From: Mesodorylaimus sp. YZB2_4
Lineage: Eukaryota > Nematoda > Enoplea > Dorylaimida > Dorylaimidae
Direction: 5' to 3'
Assembly: GCA_030248295.1 (NCBI GenBank)
Contig: JASANH010001412.1
Span: 1 to 64,000 of the forward strand
DNA length: 64,000 nucleotides
Part shown: positions 20,595 to 31,274 of the stretch, piece by piece
Numbering within the stretch: the first letter of the stretch is position 1
How the letters are laid out: every line of letters begins with the position of its first letter
The notes under the pieces: generated by a model
Seen by the model: the letters and a program-made list of their open reading frames with translations, nothing else
Database searches by the model: none
What the model was told of the DNA's origin: nothing
Position numbers and translations under genes: made by a program

Positions 20595-22750
20595 ATGCCT
20601 GAAACCGATACGAATTTGAAACTGGACTTCAAGGACGTCCTCATTCGTCCAGAGCGGACAGAGCTGAAATCCCGCGCCAACGTAGTCTTGGAGTGCGAGC
20701 ACTCATGCGCCCACGCCAAGCAGACCCACAGGGGAATACCCATCGTGGCATCGAATATGGACGCGGTGGGCACATTGGACATGGCACGGGCGTTGGCCAA
20801 GTACGACCTGTTTACAACCGTCTATGATCACTGCCCCAAAGAAGACTGGCTCAAGTTGAAGCATTTCTATGTGGAGCCCAGAGCTCGCAGTCCTGTTTTT
20901 TAGTAACTGGGCCCACCTCTAGAACTGAATGCAGAGAGACCAAGTCTCAAAGAAAATATTTTGTGCCCTTCGCGCGGAAAGTCCATCCAATGCACCAGAC
21001 CTGCGGCCTTGATGATTAGAAATATTCGAAAAAGCAGTGTTATAACCAGCTAAGCTACTATTACGATCGCTATGGATACAAAAGAGCTAACGGAAAATAG
21101 TGATAAAAATCGGTATTACTGATAGGAATTCGAAAAATGATAATTGACTGAAATATCTTTACTTAGCTTACCGATCATCAACGATCGGCTCAGTATGGTC
21201 CGGTAATCGATATGATTGATAGATTAGGTGATTGATCGGTCAAACGATCACAGCGATCAGTGAGTATAGGCGCAGTCTCGGAAAAAATATTTTTTGCCTC
21301 AGTTTGAACGGACTGTTCAAAGTTTTTCTAGGCAGATCGAATCGAAGTTGTCAAAGTCATCGAGTTAGTAAAGTTATCAAAAGTGTAAAACGATAAGAGA
21401 GTCTGATGAAAAAGAACACAAAAACTAATCAGTTGCATAATAGATCAGTCATTCATTAGAGTGGATCACGTCATTAAATCAATTATGAACCGCTGGACCA
21501 TTCTGATAAATAATTTTATAACAACATATTTTGTCGCAGCAGTTATCAAAGTTTTAGCTCAAAGCTAAACACATGCTCTCGCTGTTTCGCATGTAAGACA
21601 GGTTTTTGCGCAAACATGAGTTTTCCTTAGCAGTTTTCTTAGTCCATGGAGTTTTCTTATCGCAATACACGCGGGTATGTAGTTGTCTTATTGAGTTGAC
21701 TTGTCTTATCTTTTATGCAACGGGGCCCTGAGGGGAGCTGGCACGACCTATTTCTCGCATCATACCTTCATACTATGCACAATACACAATGTGAATAGCT
21801 CAGGCTTGGCAATTGTCTTTTGTGTGGCGTCCAGGTGCCGCTCTGCGCATAGTGCATTTCTTCCTTCTTAATATGTTATCATATCATAAACTGGAAGTTC
21901 GTCTGAAATTATCTGACTGCCACTTCAAATCTGTTTCATTGAATACCCCGCTCCATCATCTAGAACTCTTAAAATTCGACCGTGCCACATAAATTTGATG
22001 TCAGGGAACCAGCCACGCACTGCAGAGGTGATCTAGCGAGACGGTCCTGTACCCGTACGTGGACGCCTCATGCTGCTTTGTTGGCACGTGTTGGACAGCT
22101 TGACAGTACTGGGCTAGTTCCCATAAAATAGAAACGTATCATGATCACCTGGCCGCATAGGGTGGGCATGCATTGGGTTTGGTCATTGCAGTTGGGGCTG
22201 CAAAGTGTCGTCTGTTGAGTGGAGCTGGCGTGATCGCTGCGTGACTGCTCAGGCGGCTGCTAAACGACCAAGAACAATGAGAGCGCTAGCTTGCAGCTGG
22301 CAGGCTGGGCTACGGATCTGAGTTCCTGGATAATTCTATCACTGTATAACAGGTTCAGCTACAACAAAAAAATGTGACGCATGATATCTCGCTGTGCTGA
22401 TCAGCCTGATGCATACGTGTTACTGTAGATCTAAAACATCTAAGGTTCCTGTCGCTTGGCCGCTGATCCATCTCAGGAACTGGCGCGGCCTTGATGCGTG
22501 TGCGAAAAACCAGAAAATGTGCAACACGAAATTGGCGGCAAATTCGAATATACATAGATGCTTCGTCACATACGCCCAGGGTTTGAGACGCAAGCGTCCT
22601 CGCGCGTCTTATTTGTTCTGTTCACCTGTCAAGACAGCCATGGAGAAACATGACGGAGAAGTAGCTTCCTATCGAGCCACCGAAGGAAAATTGGTGCTGA
22701 CTTCTTACAGGGGAGATATCAAAAACACGATTCAACAGATTTTCGGTTGA
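20595..22750 (+). pseudogene. GMP reductase, only N- and C-terminal parts remain
   Basis: GMP reductase makes IMP from GMP with NADPH. The first block (20595-20903, ATG start) reads MPETDTNLKLDFKDVLIRP, then KQTHRGIPIVASNMDAVGT and FTTVYDHC, matching residues 1 to about 85 of the enzyme, then diverges into two stops. The second block (about 22605-22750, same strand) reads [20 protein letters not shown] and YRGDIKNTI, matching the region about residues 290-330, and stops early. The central part with the substrate-binding glycine-rich strands and catalytic Cys (about 200 residues) was not found in the 1.7 kb between. Both blocks keep their order and strand, so this is a decayed gene with introns or deletions. 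Confidence 0.8.
20904..22604 (+). other. Gap between GMP reductase fragments
   Basis: I looked here for the missing enzyme exons (dinucleotide-site and catalytic Cys loop) and saw none. The DNA is AT-rich at first, then mixed, with no repeat partner found. Confidence 0.45.
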
Positions 22751-23089
22751 GGTGACCACGCTCGATAACGTTGCGTTTGAGGTGGATTCGTCCTTAATCC
22801 ATGGCCAGGAGTCCTGAGGTAAAGATTCTCGGGATGTCGCTGATTTTGTTGTTGGAGCCGCCATAGTTGAAACGGAGGTGGCTCGGCTGTCAGCGTGTTG
22901 TTGATTCGACTGTGTAGGCCCATCTTGCATGGCGGTACTTGCCGGTGTTGGTGCTGGTACTTGCGATTTCTGGACTCGATTCAGCTCGGCTTGGGGCGAC
23001 TTCGTCGTTTGTACCACTGAATTCGGTGCAGACGGCATCGACGAAACGGCTGTAGGATGAGCGGGCGTTGTATTCTGGTGAAACTGATC

Positions 23090-23235
23090 GTTCATGTTCA
23101 TGTTCATGTTCATGTTTTACCACATCACCAAACGCTTATGCGCACTCGAGGGTGAAGGGACACACACAAATACCGGCCCGCGAACACCCGCCCACGCCCC
23201 CGGAGAGGACCCCCACCCCACCACGCACGGGGGGG
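23090..23235 (-). repeat. tRNA-derived SINE, copy 2, inside Gypsy tail
   Basis: Shares TTTTACCACATCACCAAACG and GCACTCGAGGGTGAAGG with 9044-9100. On the minus strand it ends in a hexamer tail, seen on the plus strand as GTTCAT x4 (23090-23113). The tRNA-like head is degraded and G/C-rich. Confidence 0.68.
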
Positions 23236-23329
23236 CGGCGGGGTGGATCGTGGATCGGCGATTGAGCTGATCGGGATCTTATGCGTTGCTGAATTCATTT
23301 GGACCCTGGATTCTTGGACTTGTCCATCC

Positions 23330-23780
23330 TCTGAATGCTGTGGCATGTCGTGGGCTTGTTCCTGTGCGACTCACGGCAGCATTTGCGTCGCGGGTAAATC
23401 CTCATCTTCGTCATCATCCACTGGAAGAAGTTGCCATGACGCGTAGCATTTCTTCAGACCCTTATTATGCACGAGCTTCGATGTTGCTGTTGGGTTTGTC
23501 TATTCCCTGATAACTGTCGACTCTCGGTGGTTTGACTAATATGACATATGGACCTTCCCTCTTTGGTTGCAACTTTGTTCCCATGCCTTTTAGAACTCTC
23601 TGTAGCCATACTAAGCTCTTAATTGGGAATTCGATGTCATGGCTATTCCGATCGTAGTCCTTTTTCTGTCGTTCCTGAGCTTCCAGCAGGTTCTTCCTGA
23701 TGACTGCTTTTATGAGCTTCAATTCAGCTGCGATTTCATCTGCGAATGTCTTCGGGGTAACAGGAGTCACTGGTTGAACA
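23330..23780 (-). pseudogene. Gypsy integrase C-terminal region
   Basis: AQERQKKDYDRN, SLVWLQRVLKGMGTKLQPKR and EGPYVILVKPP are the chromodomain-like/GPY-type tail of Gypsy integrases. Another frame then gives HNKGLKKCYASWQLLPVDDD and an acidic end. One frameshift separates the two. Confidence 0.8.
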
Positions 23781-23819
23781 GACAGTTCCCCTGGAATGCG
23801 CGGTTCTCATATAAATGAT

Positions 23820-24620
23820 TCGCTAGGGCGAGTACTTCAATGATGCCTGGATCGATGACCAAAATGCAAAAAGGATGAATGGGAGAACCGTATTCCAATA
23901 TTGGACATACTGTTTGATGCAAATACCAAGCATGTTGCCCAGTGCAATAGGCTGATTAGCCCACCGTTGGAGAAGATACCGCGGGGCGGATGGAATAGTC
24001 ATAGGTGCCAGAAACATCAACCCGACGGGTTTCAGCCTCGCCTGGAGGAGTGTATCGAGCCAACGAAGAAAACTGATACGCTGTATGCCAAGGCCAGTCA
24101 AAGCAACCACATACTGCTCCGTGGTTCAGGCGGCCAGTTAAGGCAACCAGACACACTACCTTCTCCAGGCCAAACAACCTACTACAGTAGCACATTGTTG
24201 AATCTCTCCGTCAACCCGTTACACATGGGAATGATATGCAGTCGTGTTCTTCTTCGTGGCATCACAAAGCTTGCATACTTCCTGCATCACGCTGTTCAAA
24301 ACTCAGAGCCTCGATCTGCCACTAGTTCATTGCAACTGCCATAACGACGCAAAATGTGGCGAATGAAGACTGCAGCTTTATTGGCGATTGATGTTGCCTC
24401 GACCCAGCGTGTGAAATAGTCTGTGAAAACGATGATTGTACTGATTGCCTCGTTTTATACCCGGCAAAGGCCCAAAAAGGTCTACTCTGACGCGTCCCCA
24501 TGGTCCAGCCGTTGGAGGTAATGGGTGCAATGGTGACACCTGCTTGTACGTTGGGTCTTGAACTGTGCGCACAGAGGGCACTGATTGACGTAATGCTCGA
24601 CATCTTGAAAATATCCGACC
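23820..24620 (-). pseudogene. Gypsy integrase zinc finger and catalytic core
   Basis: The minus strand shows, in pieces, HYVNQCPLCAQFKTQR (end of the HHCC zinc module), RVDLFGPLPG (first Asp), LVADRGSEF (second Asp), MCNGLTERFNN (Glu) and QYWNTVLPFILFAFWSS. All three DDE residues are still present, but at least three frame changes and a stop after the second Asp block separate them. A 200-base stretch near 23960-24190 breaks the usual order and may be a small insertion. Confidence 0.8.
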
Positions 24621-24885
24621 CAGTAGTATCGCTATGCTATTTTGTCAAAGGTCTTCCCTATACCAAAATGTGCTGCGAATGCGTCACCATGACATTGATG
24701 TAATATGTCCCCGTTCATGCTATGCGGCACAACGATTTGGAACACTGGTTTAGCATTCTTGCTGCAGCGCATCAGGTGCAAAATTACCATCTTTCATCAA
24801 GTACCTTGGTTTTTCGAGCAGAAATCGTTTAGCTATATCCTTATCCGTTGGCAAAATGCGTTGCTCTAAAAATCGATTCCAGCTT

Positions 24886-25375
24886 TTAGACCTGGGTTTG
24901 CCGGCTGGTGCTGCGACAGATCATACAGGCGTGCATTTCATTCCATTTACATAGATCGGCTTGTGGCACTTCTCGCTCGGTGGCTGCGATGGCTGCATCG
25001 TCAATGCTGGCTCGTGAAAGAGCACACACATTTCCATGCTTTCTCCCTGGCCGATACTTTATCTGGAAATGCGTGCCGGTCATACATGCTATCCATTTTG
25101 CAAAACGTCCATCATGAGTCTTATTTTTGAAAATGTGGACTAGTGGCAGATGATCAGAGACGATTCTGAATTTCTGACCATAGATATAGGGCTTGAACAA
25201 TTTGACTGCCCAGTTGACAGCTGAGCCTTCCAGCTCGGTTACTGAATACAAGGTCTCGCTAGGTAACAGTGTTCTACTAGCATAAGCCACGGGGTGTTCG
25301 ACGCCATCATCGCCCTCACCCATGATTATGGCTCCTAAACCTTCCCGGCTGGCGTCTGTCAATATTATGAATGGG
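24886..25375 (-). pseudogene. Gypsy RNase H domain
   Basis: MTDASREGLGAIIMGEG, VAYASRTLLPSETLYSVTEL, FRIVSDHLPLVHIF and IKYRPGRKHGN are the classic Gypsy RNase H blocks. The catalytic Asp of TDAS, the Glu of TELE and the Asp of SDH remain. In the last motif (usually ADALSR) the Asp is replaced: it reads VCALSR. Confidence 0.85.
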
Positions 25376-25379
25376 CGTT

Positions 25380-26512
25380 TGAAATTTGGATATATTAAAA
25401 TTGGCGCGGTGGTTAACTTATTTTTTTAATTCTTCAAACGCTTGCAATATTGAATTTTACATTTTCTTTTGTCAACTCTTAAAGAGGGCTACCTATCCGA
25501 GAGAACTTTTCGATGAAACGCCTGTAGAAAGAACACATGCCGAGAAAACGACGAACAGCTTTTCTATCTTTGGGGATTGGCATTTCCGATATGGCTTCAC
25601 TTTGCTGCTTCAAACCTTCCACTGAGACGATATGGCCCAGGAATGGAATTTGCTTTCCCAAAAAGTTGCATTTCAAGAGCTTGCATCTGAGGTTAACTTT
25701 ATGCAGTCGTTGCAAAACGGCTTCTAGTCGTTTTTAGTGTTCCTCGAAGGTGTCCGCAAAAATCAGGACATCGTCCAAGTAGACTAAACATGTCTTCCAC
25801 ATGATTCCGGACAGCACTGCGCTCGTGACACGCATGAAGACTTCGGGGGCATTGGTCAACCCGAAAGGCAACCTTCTACTGGTAGTGACCACCACCAGGT
25901 ACTCTGAAGGCTGTCTTCTCTCTGTCTCCTTCTTTCAGCTTTATTTGCCAATAGCCTGATTTGAGGTTTAGTGTGGAAAAGAACTTGGCTCCTGATAACG
26001 AGTGTAATAATGTCACGTTGCTGTCCGACGTGACCGCGTGTGGAAAGAAGCAATCTCGAGACCAGCCGCACAAGACGAGAATTATATTACGGTTCTCCCT
26101 ACATCACACCGGTCGCCTGCTCTGGCCGTAGCCCTGGCCGTAGCCCTGGCGAGCAAGCTTCACAATACCGCACACTACACTATATGTATGATGTTTACGC
26201 GGGAGATACGAGCTCAAATGTGACAATAAATCGCCAATGCGTAGCAAAGGAAACTCGTCTCTGATCGTAATTTCATTTAGCTTCCTGAAATCCTTGCAGA
26301 ACCGGTATCGTTCGACTTTTTACGTACTAGACAAATGGGACTGGCCCAAGGACTGTGTGAGTCCTCGATTTGTTCACCTTCTTTCATTTCTTGGATCATT
26401 TTATCGACCATCTGTCTCTGACGGAAGGGTAAATGAGGAGGGGGTTGGTGGATCGGTGGATGTGATTCCGTATAGATAGCATGCTCGATCTCAATGTCTT
26501 CAAAAACCCTCT
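25380..26512 (-). pseudogene. Gypsy reverse transcriptase
   Basis: From its 5' side: HAIYTESHPPIHQPPPHLP, SPWASPICLV, a frame change, FSTLNLKSGYWQIKL, KTAFRVPGGG, then VYLDDVLIFADTFEEH, CNFLGKQIPFLGHIVSVEG and RRFLGMCSFYRRFIEKFS. The first catalytic Asp (xTLDLxSGY) is Asn in this copy; the YLDD box is intact. Several frames are used, so it is dead. The 5' end touches the TIR element at 26513. Confidence 0.85.
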
Positions 26513-27684
26513 GGGGCCATCCATAGAATGTGTGGCTTCAAACTCAGGGTGCTGGTTGCGAAAACACCCCCCTGGGGCCATCCATAAAGGACGTGCACCC
26601 TGGGGGTGGGTGGGGGTCAGCGGAAAGTAGACGGAAGTGGATGGGGGAGGGGTAGGCTGAAGCCAAGTCGACGTCCACTTTACGAAATTGGTGGGAGAAA
26701 TCTCGGAAAATCAGCAAAATTATCATTATATGAAGGTTCTAGATAAAAAATTATAAATATTTGAGTCATCAAGCGTAGATCCAAAGACTCTTCGTCGGGT
26801 GACTACGATCGATTATATTCCAGTTTTAACCTCGATACTAAGATCGATTACCGCCACCGAGCCTGCCGAACTGAACCAAATCGAGCCGAACTAGGAGCAG
26901 CCCGCGTGCCTTGTATTATTTCGCACTGACTGACTGCGCAAAAATATAAACGTTGCTACAACTTGTCCAGTCAATCCTGACTGGCAGCAGGAAAGCTGCG
27001 TTTATTTCGATCCTGGTTCGGTCCTGGTCTGGTCCTGGTTCAGCTGCAAAAGCTGGTTTGATTGAACCTGGCATAGGAGGATCGATACTTCCCCCACTCG
27101 CCATTGTCCGCTGGCGCCAGGGTTATATTTATTTGTTCCGTCTTTGGGACGCCAGAGACGATGCTGAGCAGTGCCAGCATCAACTGATCCGACACTCGGC
27201 GTGGATCCCAATCTCGATGTGGCTGATGCTTCAACAAATAAGATATAAGCATCACTCTAACCCCAACCAACCCTCACCAACCTGCCCTCCTGCAAGCCTG
27301 TTTTCTCGCTGTCACTGTCTATGACCGCTTCGAAAACTCAGCAGAACTAACATGCAGCTAATTAAAGGCGGATTCAATACCAATTTGGGCGAAAAATTAT
27401 GATTTATTAACTGTATGTAGTATGTTAGGCATTTTCAAGCTATACGAGGCGAAAAATTTTAGACGCTAATCCGGCAGATGCAGCAGTCGGAACAGAGTGA
27501 AGACCAATGCCCATCATTTCGGTGGACTGGTCGATGCTGGGAGAAATGCTTTTTAGAATGAATATTTGATATGTAGGGGTCCACTGAAGTGGGAGGGGTC
27601 AAGGCGAAACGGACGGAAGGTGGATAGGGGGAGGGGGAGTCAAGAAAACGCGGTTTTTGGTGGACGTCCTTTATGGATGGCCCC
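26513..27684. mobile_element. 1.2-kb TIR element (GGGGCCATCCATA ends) inside Gypsy
   Basis: The left end GGGGCCATCCATAGAATG and the right end GGGGCCATCCATAAAGGACG (read inwards) face one another, and TCT lies directly outside on both sides (26510-26512 and 27685-27687), as a 3-base target duplication. Removing the element and one TCT makes the Gypsy frame continuous at that point. A second copy of the end, GGGGCCATCCATAAAGG, sits just inside at 26575, so the left end may be doubled. No transposase was seen. PIF/Harbinger elements make 3-base duplications, so kinship to that group is possible. Confidence 0.78.
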
Positions 27685-28030
27685 TCTTCACCAATTTCGT
27701 TAGAAAACTTTTCATGCTGACCTTCTGTTTTTCCGTAAGGTGCGGATTATCGAATTTTATTGTCTGGACTTGCTGTATTAGATCTTTTTTCTTTTCGGGC
27801 TCATTGATAAAATGCAAATCCGTCGGCACTATTTCCGCAACTTCCTCTATGTGGCCCAAAATTAAGCTGATTGGGATTTGTGAGCAATTCATGACTTGGA
27901 TGGGGACGGCACCGTTCCTGACTTTGTTCGTGGAGTGTTCTGGGCAGGTTTGCAATGTTTCACGTCCAGCGAGGGGTTGCTTTCCACCAGTGCATTCAGC
28001 AGTGGCTAGCTGAGAAAACTTTTCCCGCGC
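27685..28030 (-). pseudogene. Gypsy polyprotein segment before reverse transcriptase
   Basis: AGAKALLTQAREKFSQLA then NGAVPIQVMNCSQIPISL match the stretch that links protease and reverse transcriptase in Gypsy elements (typically VPVxVxNxxxxxxxL). The frame reaches the TIR element border and goes on beyond it in the reverse transcriptase. Confidence 0.6.
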
Positions 28031-28035
28031 CTGTG

Positions 28036-28560
28036 TCAGTAGCGCTTTGGCTCCTGCTGTATGTTACTACTGCTGAATTCCAGCCATGGGACTGCTGCAG
28101 ACACAATTGATTCTCCTAAATTTGCGCCTATGACTTTATCTGGATTTACTTCTCGATTTCTTTGACTCCTGCGTTTCCGGCGAGCATATTTTCTCATTAT
28201 TTGTCTCACATAGAATAAGCTGAGAGCGGTACGCGCACGTGGAAAACCGCTTAGTAGGTTCAAACAAAGGTTGATAACTGGCGGAAATATCATTATGGCA
28301 CAGACCAAAAACGTCAGGACTCCGCCAAGCACAAACGGTCTCTTTATCACTGCTGCTTGACCATCCGTTGCTTTTTTTGCCTCCTCTTATTCGATGCGAG
28401 GACGTTGGTCTCGAGGGCCTTTGGGCTCCAACTGGTTCGTATTGTTGCCACCAGGCAAGTTCGCAGCCTATGGTGAATATAAAGACCGCATAAAGCCATG
28501 ACAATGAGAAAAACATTTTTGACAAGGCTTACGTTCGTTATTCTGCTGCTGATCTCCATT
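28036..28560 (-). pseudogene. Hydrophobic frames between Gypsy protease and reverse transcriptase
   Basis: Two minus frames, 28559-28347 and 28350-28036, join with a one-base shift. The first holds a hydrophobic stretch NVFLIVMALCGLYI, the second FVLGGVLTFLVCAIMIFPP, each followed by Arg/Lys-rich segments. A third overlapping frame (28525-28136) also starts with a signal-like stretch, so the true frame is uncertain. Membrane-spanning segments are not usual here in Gypsy polyproteins. They could be a captured host fragment, an older insertion or chance. Confidence 0.35.
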
Positions 28561-28773
28561 AGCTGGCGCGACTGGTTGATTATTTGGCACGTTTATATTG
28601 ACTGGGGCATCTTGATTTGACTGAACGATTGGCGCACTTTCGTTGACTGGTGCGACTGCTGAACTCACGGGCTGAAAATCATTAAATGAAAACGGCTCCT
28701 CTGTGATGTTACACTCAGAACTCAAAAAATCTTCCGATGGGAAGTTTTGTAGTTCTCTTCCTCCAGGGCCTTG

Positions 28774-28925
28774 TTCCACCAAAAGCTGCAAATTGACAAG
28801 TGACAAGTGACAAGTGACCAGTCTTGTCGTGACAAGTCTTTTCAAACTGAGTTCCACAAAAAAACGTAAAGTACTTGTCACTGAATCACTTGTCAGAACA
28901 GTACTTGTCAAAAAAGCTGCAATCA
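28774..28925. repeat. Harbinger left end with CTTGTCA/TGACAAG array
   Basis: At least seven exact TGACAAG or CTTGTCA words, starting with a tandem TGACAAGTGACAAGTGACAAG-like run (28793 on). An inner GAGTTCCAC copy of the terminal word lies near 28848. Such subterminal arrays are the likely binding sites of the element's Myb-like protein or transposase. Confidence 0.75.
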
Positions 28926-28967
28926 GTTGTGTGCTAGGTAAATCGTTTTGCAAAGTTTGCTTTAAAC

Positions 28968-29743
28968 ATGAGTACTTCGAAGAAAACGGCTCTGGCTACG
29001 ACAAAGAAAAAGAAAACCGATACAAATGCGATAAAAGTATTGATTATAAAATAAAATCAGAAATGCAAAGGATTATCTTTTTGGATCATTGGACAATATT
29101 CATACGAAGGAAGCGAGGCAAGGCAAGTGGGAAGAAATTTACGAATACGCTGTGAGTATGGGTTTTATTCTCCCTCCCGATTCGGATCGGACATATTTAC
29201 GAGACACGACATGGCCAAACTGGCGGAAGAGAACTGTAGCAAAAGTCGATGCTGTTCGAAAAACGGGTGGTGTTGGTGGTGAGGAGTCGCAATTATCAGA
29301 TATGCATGAAGCAGTGTTGGATGTAATTGGTCGTGGATCTGCTGCTATGAGCGGAATTCCTGGCACTAGGGAGTCTATGGACGAGAGTGCGGACGCCGCT
29401 GACTGGAACAACAATATTGCTCCAAATGAAGTTGGAGAAGTGGCAGCACTAGCATCTCCTCATCAACAATTAGCTGTGACTGCGACGGTCATGACTGATC
29501 CGCAACAACCGACATTAGCGGGGGAGTCGCACCACCTTTCGACGAGTGCCTCAACATCTGCAGCTGCCAAGAAAAAGCGAAATGGTCAAGAAATCGTCAA
29601 AAAATGTTGATTTAATGGTATTAAAACGAAAAAGGGAAGCATTAAAGATGCAGCATTATGAATTAGCAAATTATAAGCTGAAATTAGAAATTGATGAGCT
29701 TGAGTGCCGTTTGGGATTTCATCTAGCTCAAGTATCCAGCTGA
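28968..29743 (+). pseudogene. Harbinger Myb/SANT-like accessory protein
   Basis: An ATG at 28968 starts a Lys-rich N-terminus (MSTSKKTALATTKKKK). After a frame change, NAKDYLFGSLDNIHTKEARQ and GKWEEIYEYAVSMG form a Myb/SANT-like DNA-binding domain. A Ser/Thr/Ala-rich middle, a second frame change near 29590 and a coiled-coil-like end (LKRKREALKMQHYELANYKL) follow. In Harbingers this protein helps the transposase enter the nucleus and bind the ends. Two frameshifts make this copy defective. Confidence 0.65.
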
Positions 29744-29970
29744 TACTCCAGAATCCTGCGGAATGTTGCAGTATGACGGCTTCTGAGTACATATGACCAG
29801 TACAGTACTCGTACTGTAGTGATGCTGACAAATTCGATGTAGTAAAAAAGTGAATTTATTGGATCAAGCGTTTGCATGCCATAACATTTCACTGGTTTCA
29901 TCATTCATCATGATAAACTACCAAAGTACCTATGAGTGGGAGCCAAATGCTAGGATTATGAGAGCCTCTC

Positions 29971-31002
29971 TTAATCGAAGAAACTGACTAAAGCAGCACG
30001 CCTATTTCGTCCATTCGGATTATCATCACCTATTTCGGTCAAGTCATTGGTTTGCTGTTGTTCAATTTCTCGCATTATAAAATCCACTTCATCTTGAGCC
30101 AATGGTAGGCTTTGTACTGCCAAATTATGAAGCACAGTGCACGCCTTGATCACGTCAGACGCAAATTCTGGGCTCAGTCGCAATTTCTCAAGGCACGCAA
30201 ATCTCTTCTTTTGAACTCCAAAAGCACATTCAGCAACGCGTCTCGCCTTTTTGTGGGCTTTGTTAAATCGCTCTTCTGCCAATGTCATTTCATGTTGCAA
30301 GATAGGAGTGATGAGCCATTCACCAAGTCCATATCCAGAATCTCCCAAGAGGATGTCAAGTCAAATCGTGCTGCTAATGTGCTTAGGCGAAGAACCCGCG
30401 CATCGTTAATGATCCTGGTCGTTTTGTGCTGACGTAATAAAAATGGGAGTCTGGATCAGCAACCATCATGGTATTAATGGAGGATTTTGATGACGGTTAA
30501 CGTATTGGTTTTGATCGATAGATGGTGCCTTGATGTTTACGTGGGATCCATCAATTGCCCCGACACACGAAGGTATTTTGCCCAATTTATAAAATCCAGC
30601 AACAACCGATTCCACATTCTCGGGCCATTTCACTAAAGTGTTGAAATAAAAATCGTTGACTGTACTCACGACTTTGTGTAGAGCACGAGATACTGTCGAT
30701 TTTGCAGGGCCATGAGCATCGCCGACTGTACGCATAAATCCTCCACCGGCGAGATATCGGAAAGCCAAAAGCAGCTGCTGAGTTGGCGACAAAGACATAT
30801 TCATATCTGTATTGTGCTGAAGGCGTTGTCCGATGTCCATTAAAATCTGTTGCACGGTGCCTCGACTAAGCCGAAAACGGGCAATAAAGTCGTCGATTTC
30901 AAAAATGATTCTTGGACGGTAAACTTTCCTTCTCCGAACAGAAATAATATTTTCCTCACCATCATCGCTTTCGCTACTACTACTCATAATAATTGCATAC
31001 AT
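29971..31002 (-). pseudogene. Harbinger transposase (HARBI1-like), frameshifted
   Basis: An ATG at 31002 (or Met at 30987) starts a 178-codon frame with FRLSRGTVQQIL, LAFRYLAGGGFMRTVGDAHG and CVGAIDGSHVNIKAP (first catalytic Asp). Three frame changes between about 30480 and 30350 separate this from VADPDSHFYYVSTKRPGS, NDARVLRLS and GDSGYGLGEWLITPI (second Asp). The last frame ends with RRVAECAFGVQKKRF (catalytic Glu). All three DDE residues are intact, so decay by small indels looks recent relative to the active ancestor. The element moves by cut and paste. Confidence 0.85.
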
Positions 31003-31014
31003 TTTTTAAAGAAA

Positions 31015-31270
31015 ACCGACCATTGTCAAGCGATTCTACGCTCTGACAAGGCTGAGTTAGGGTTGTCAAAATTTTTTAATGTTCTGACAAGTAACCCGCT
31101 TTTACTGACAAGTGGTGGAACTGATCACTTGTAAGCCGCTGAAAATGCACTTGTCCGACAAGTTGCAATTGCTTGTCACCCAGTGACAAGCTTGTCGATT
31201 TAAAAGTTTAGGTGGAACTCATTTACTAGTCAGACCAGCACTTGTCAAGCTTGTCAACACCATGGTGGAA
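31015..31270. repeat. Harbinger right end with CTTGTCA/TGACAAG array
   Basis: At least seven exact TGACAAG or CTTGTCA words plus several one-off variants in 250 bases, mirroring the left end. An inner GGTGGAACTC copy of the terminal word lies at 31211. Confidence 0.75.
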
Positions 31271-31274
31271 CTTG

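Larger units (their letters stand above)
28774..31270. mobile_element. PIF/Harbinger DNA transposon, nearly complete but inactive
   Basis: 2.5 kb with inverted ends TTCCACCA (28774) and TGGTGGAA (31263-31270), flanked on both sides by CTTG (28770-28773, 31271-31274), which may be the target duplication. It carries the two genes usual for this group, a transposase (minus) and a Myb-like protein (plus), pointing towards each other. The outer 130-250 bases on each side hold dense TGACAAG/CTTGTCA words. Harbingers usually duplicate 3 bases (TWA), so the exact border is open by a base or two. It sits inside the Gypsy coding region. Confidence 0.85.

Noticed and set aside
22622-23113. 163-codon minus frame starting MNMNMNMN
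   Set aside because: The start is a hexamer microsatellite and the end is antisense to the GMP reductase fragment. A Gypsy origin for the middle part is possible but unproven.
23081-23120. CRISPR-like or satellite array at the GTTCAT run
   Set aside because: Only four hexamer units without spacers; it is the tail of a SINE.
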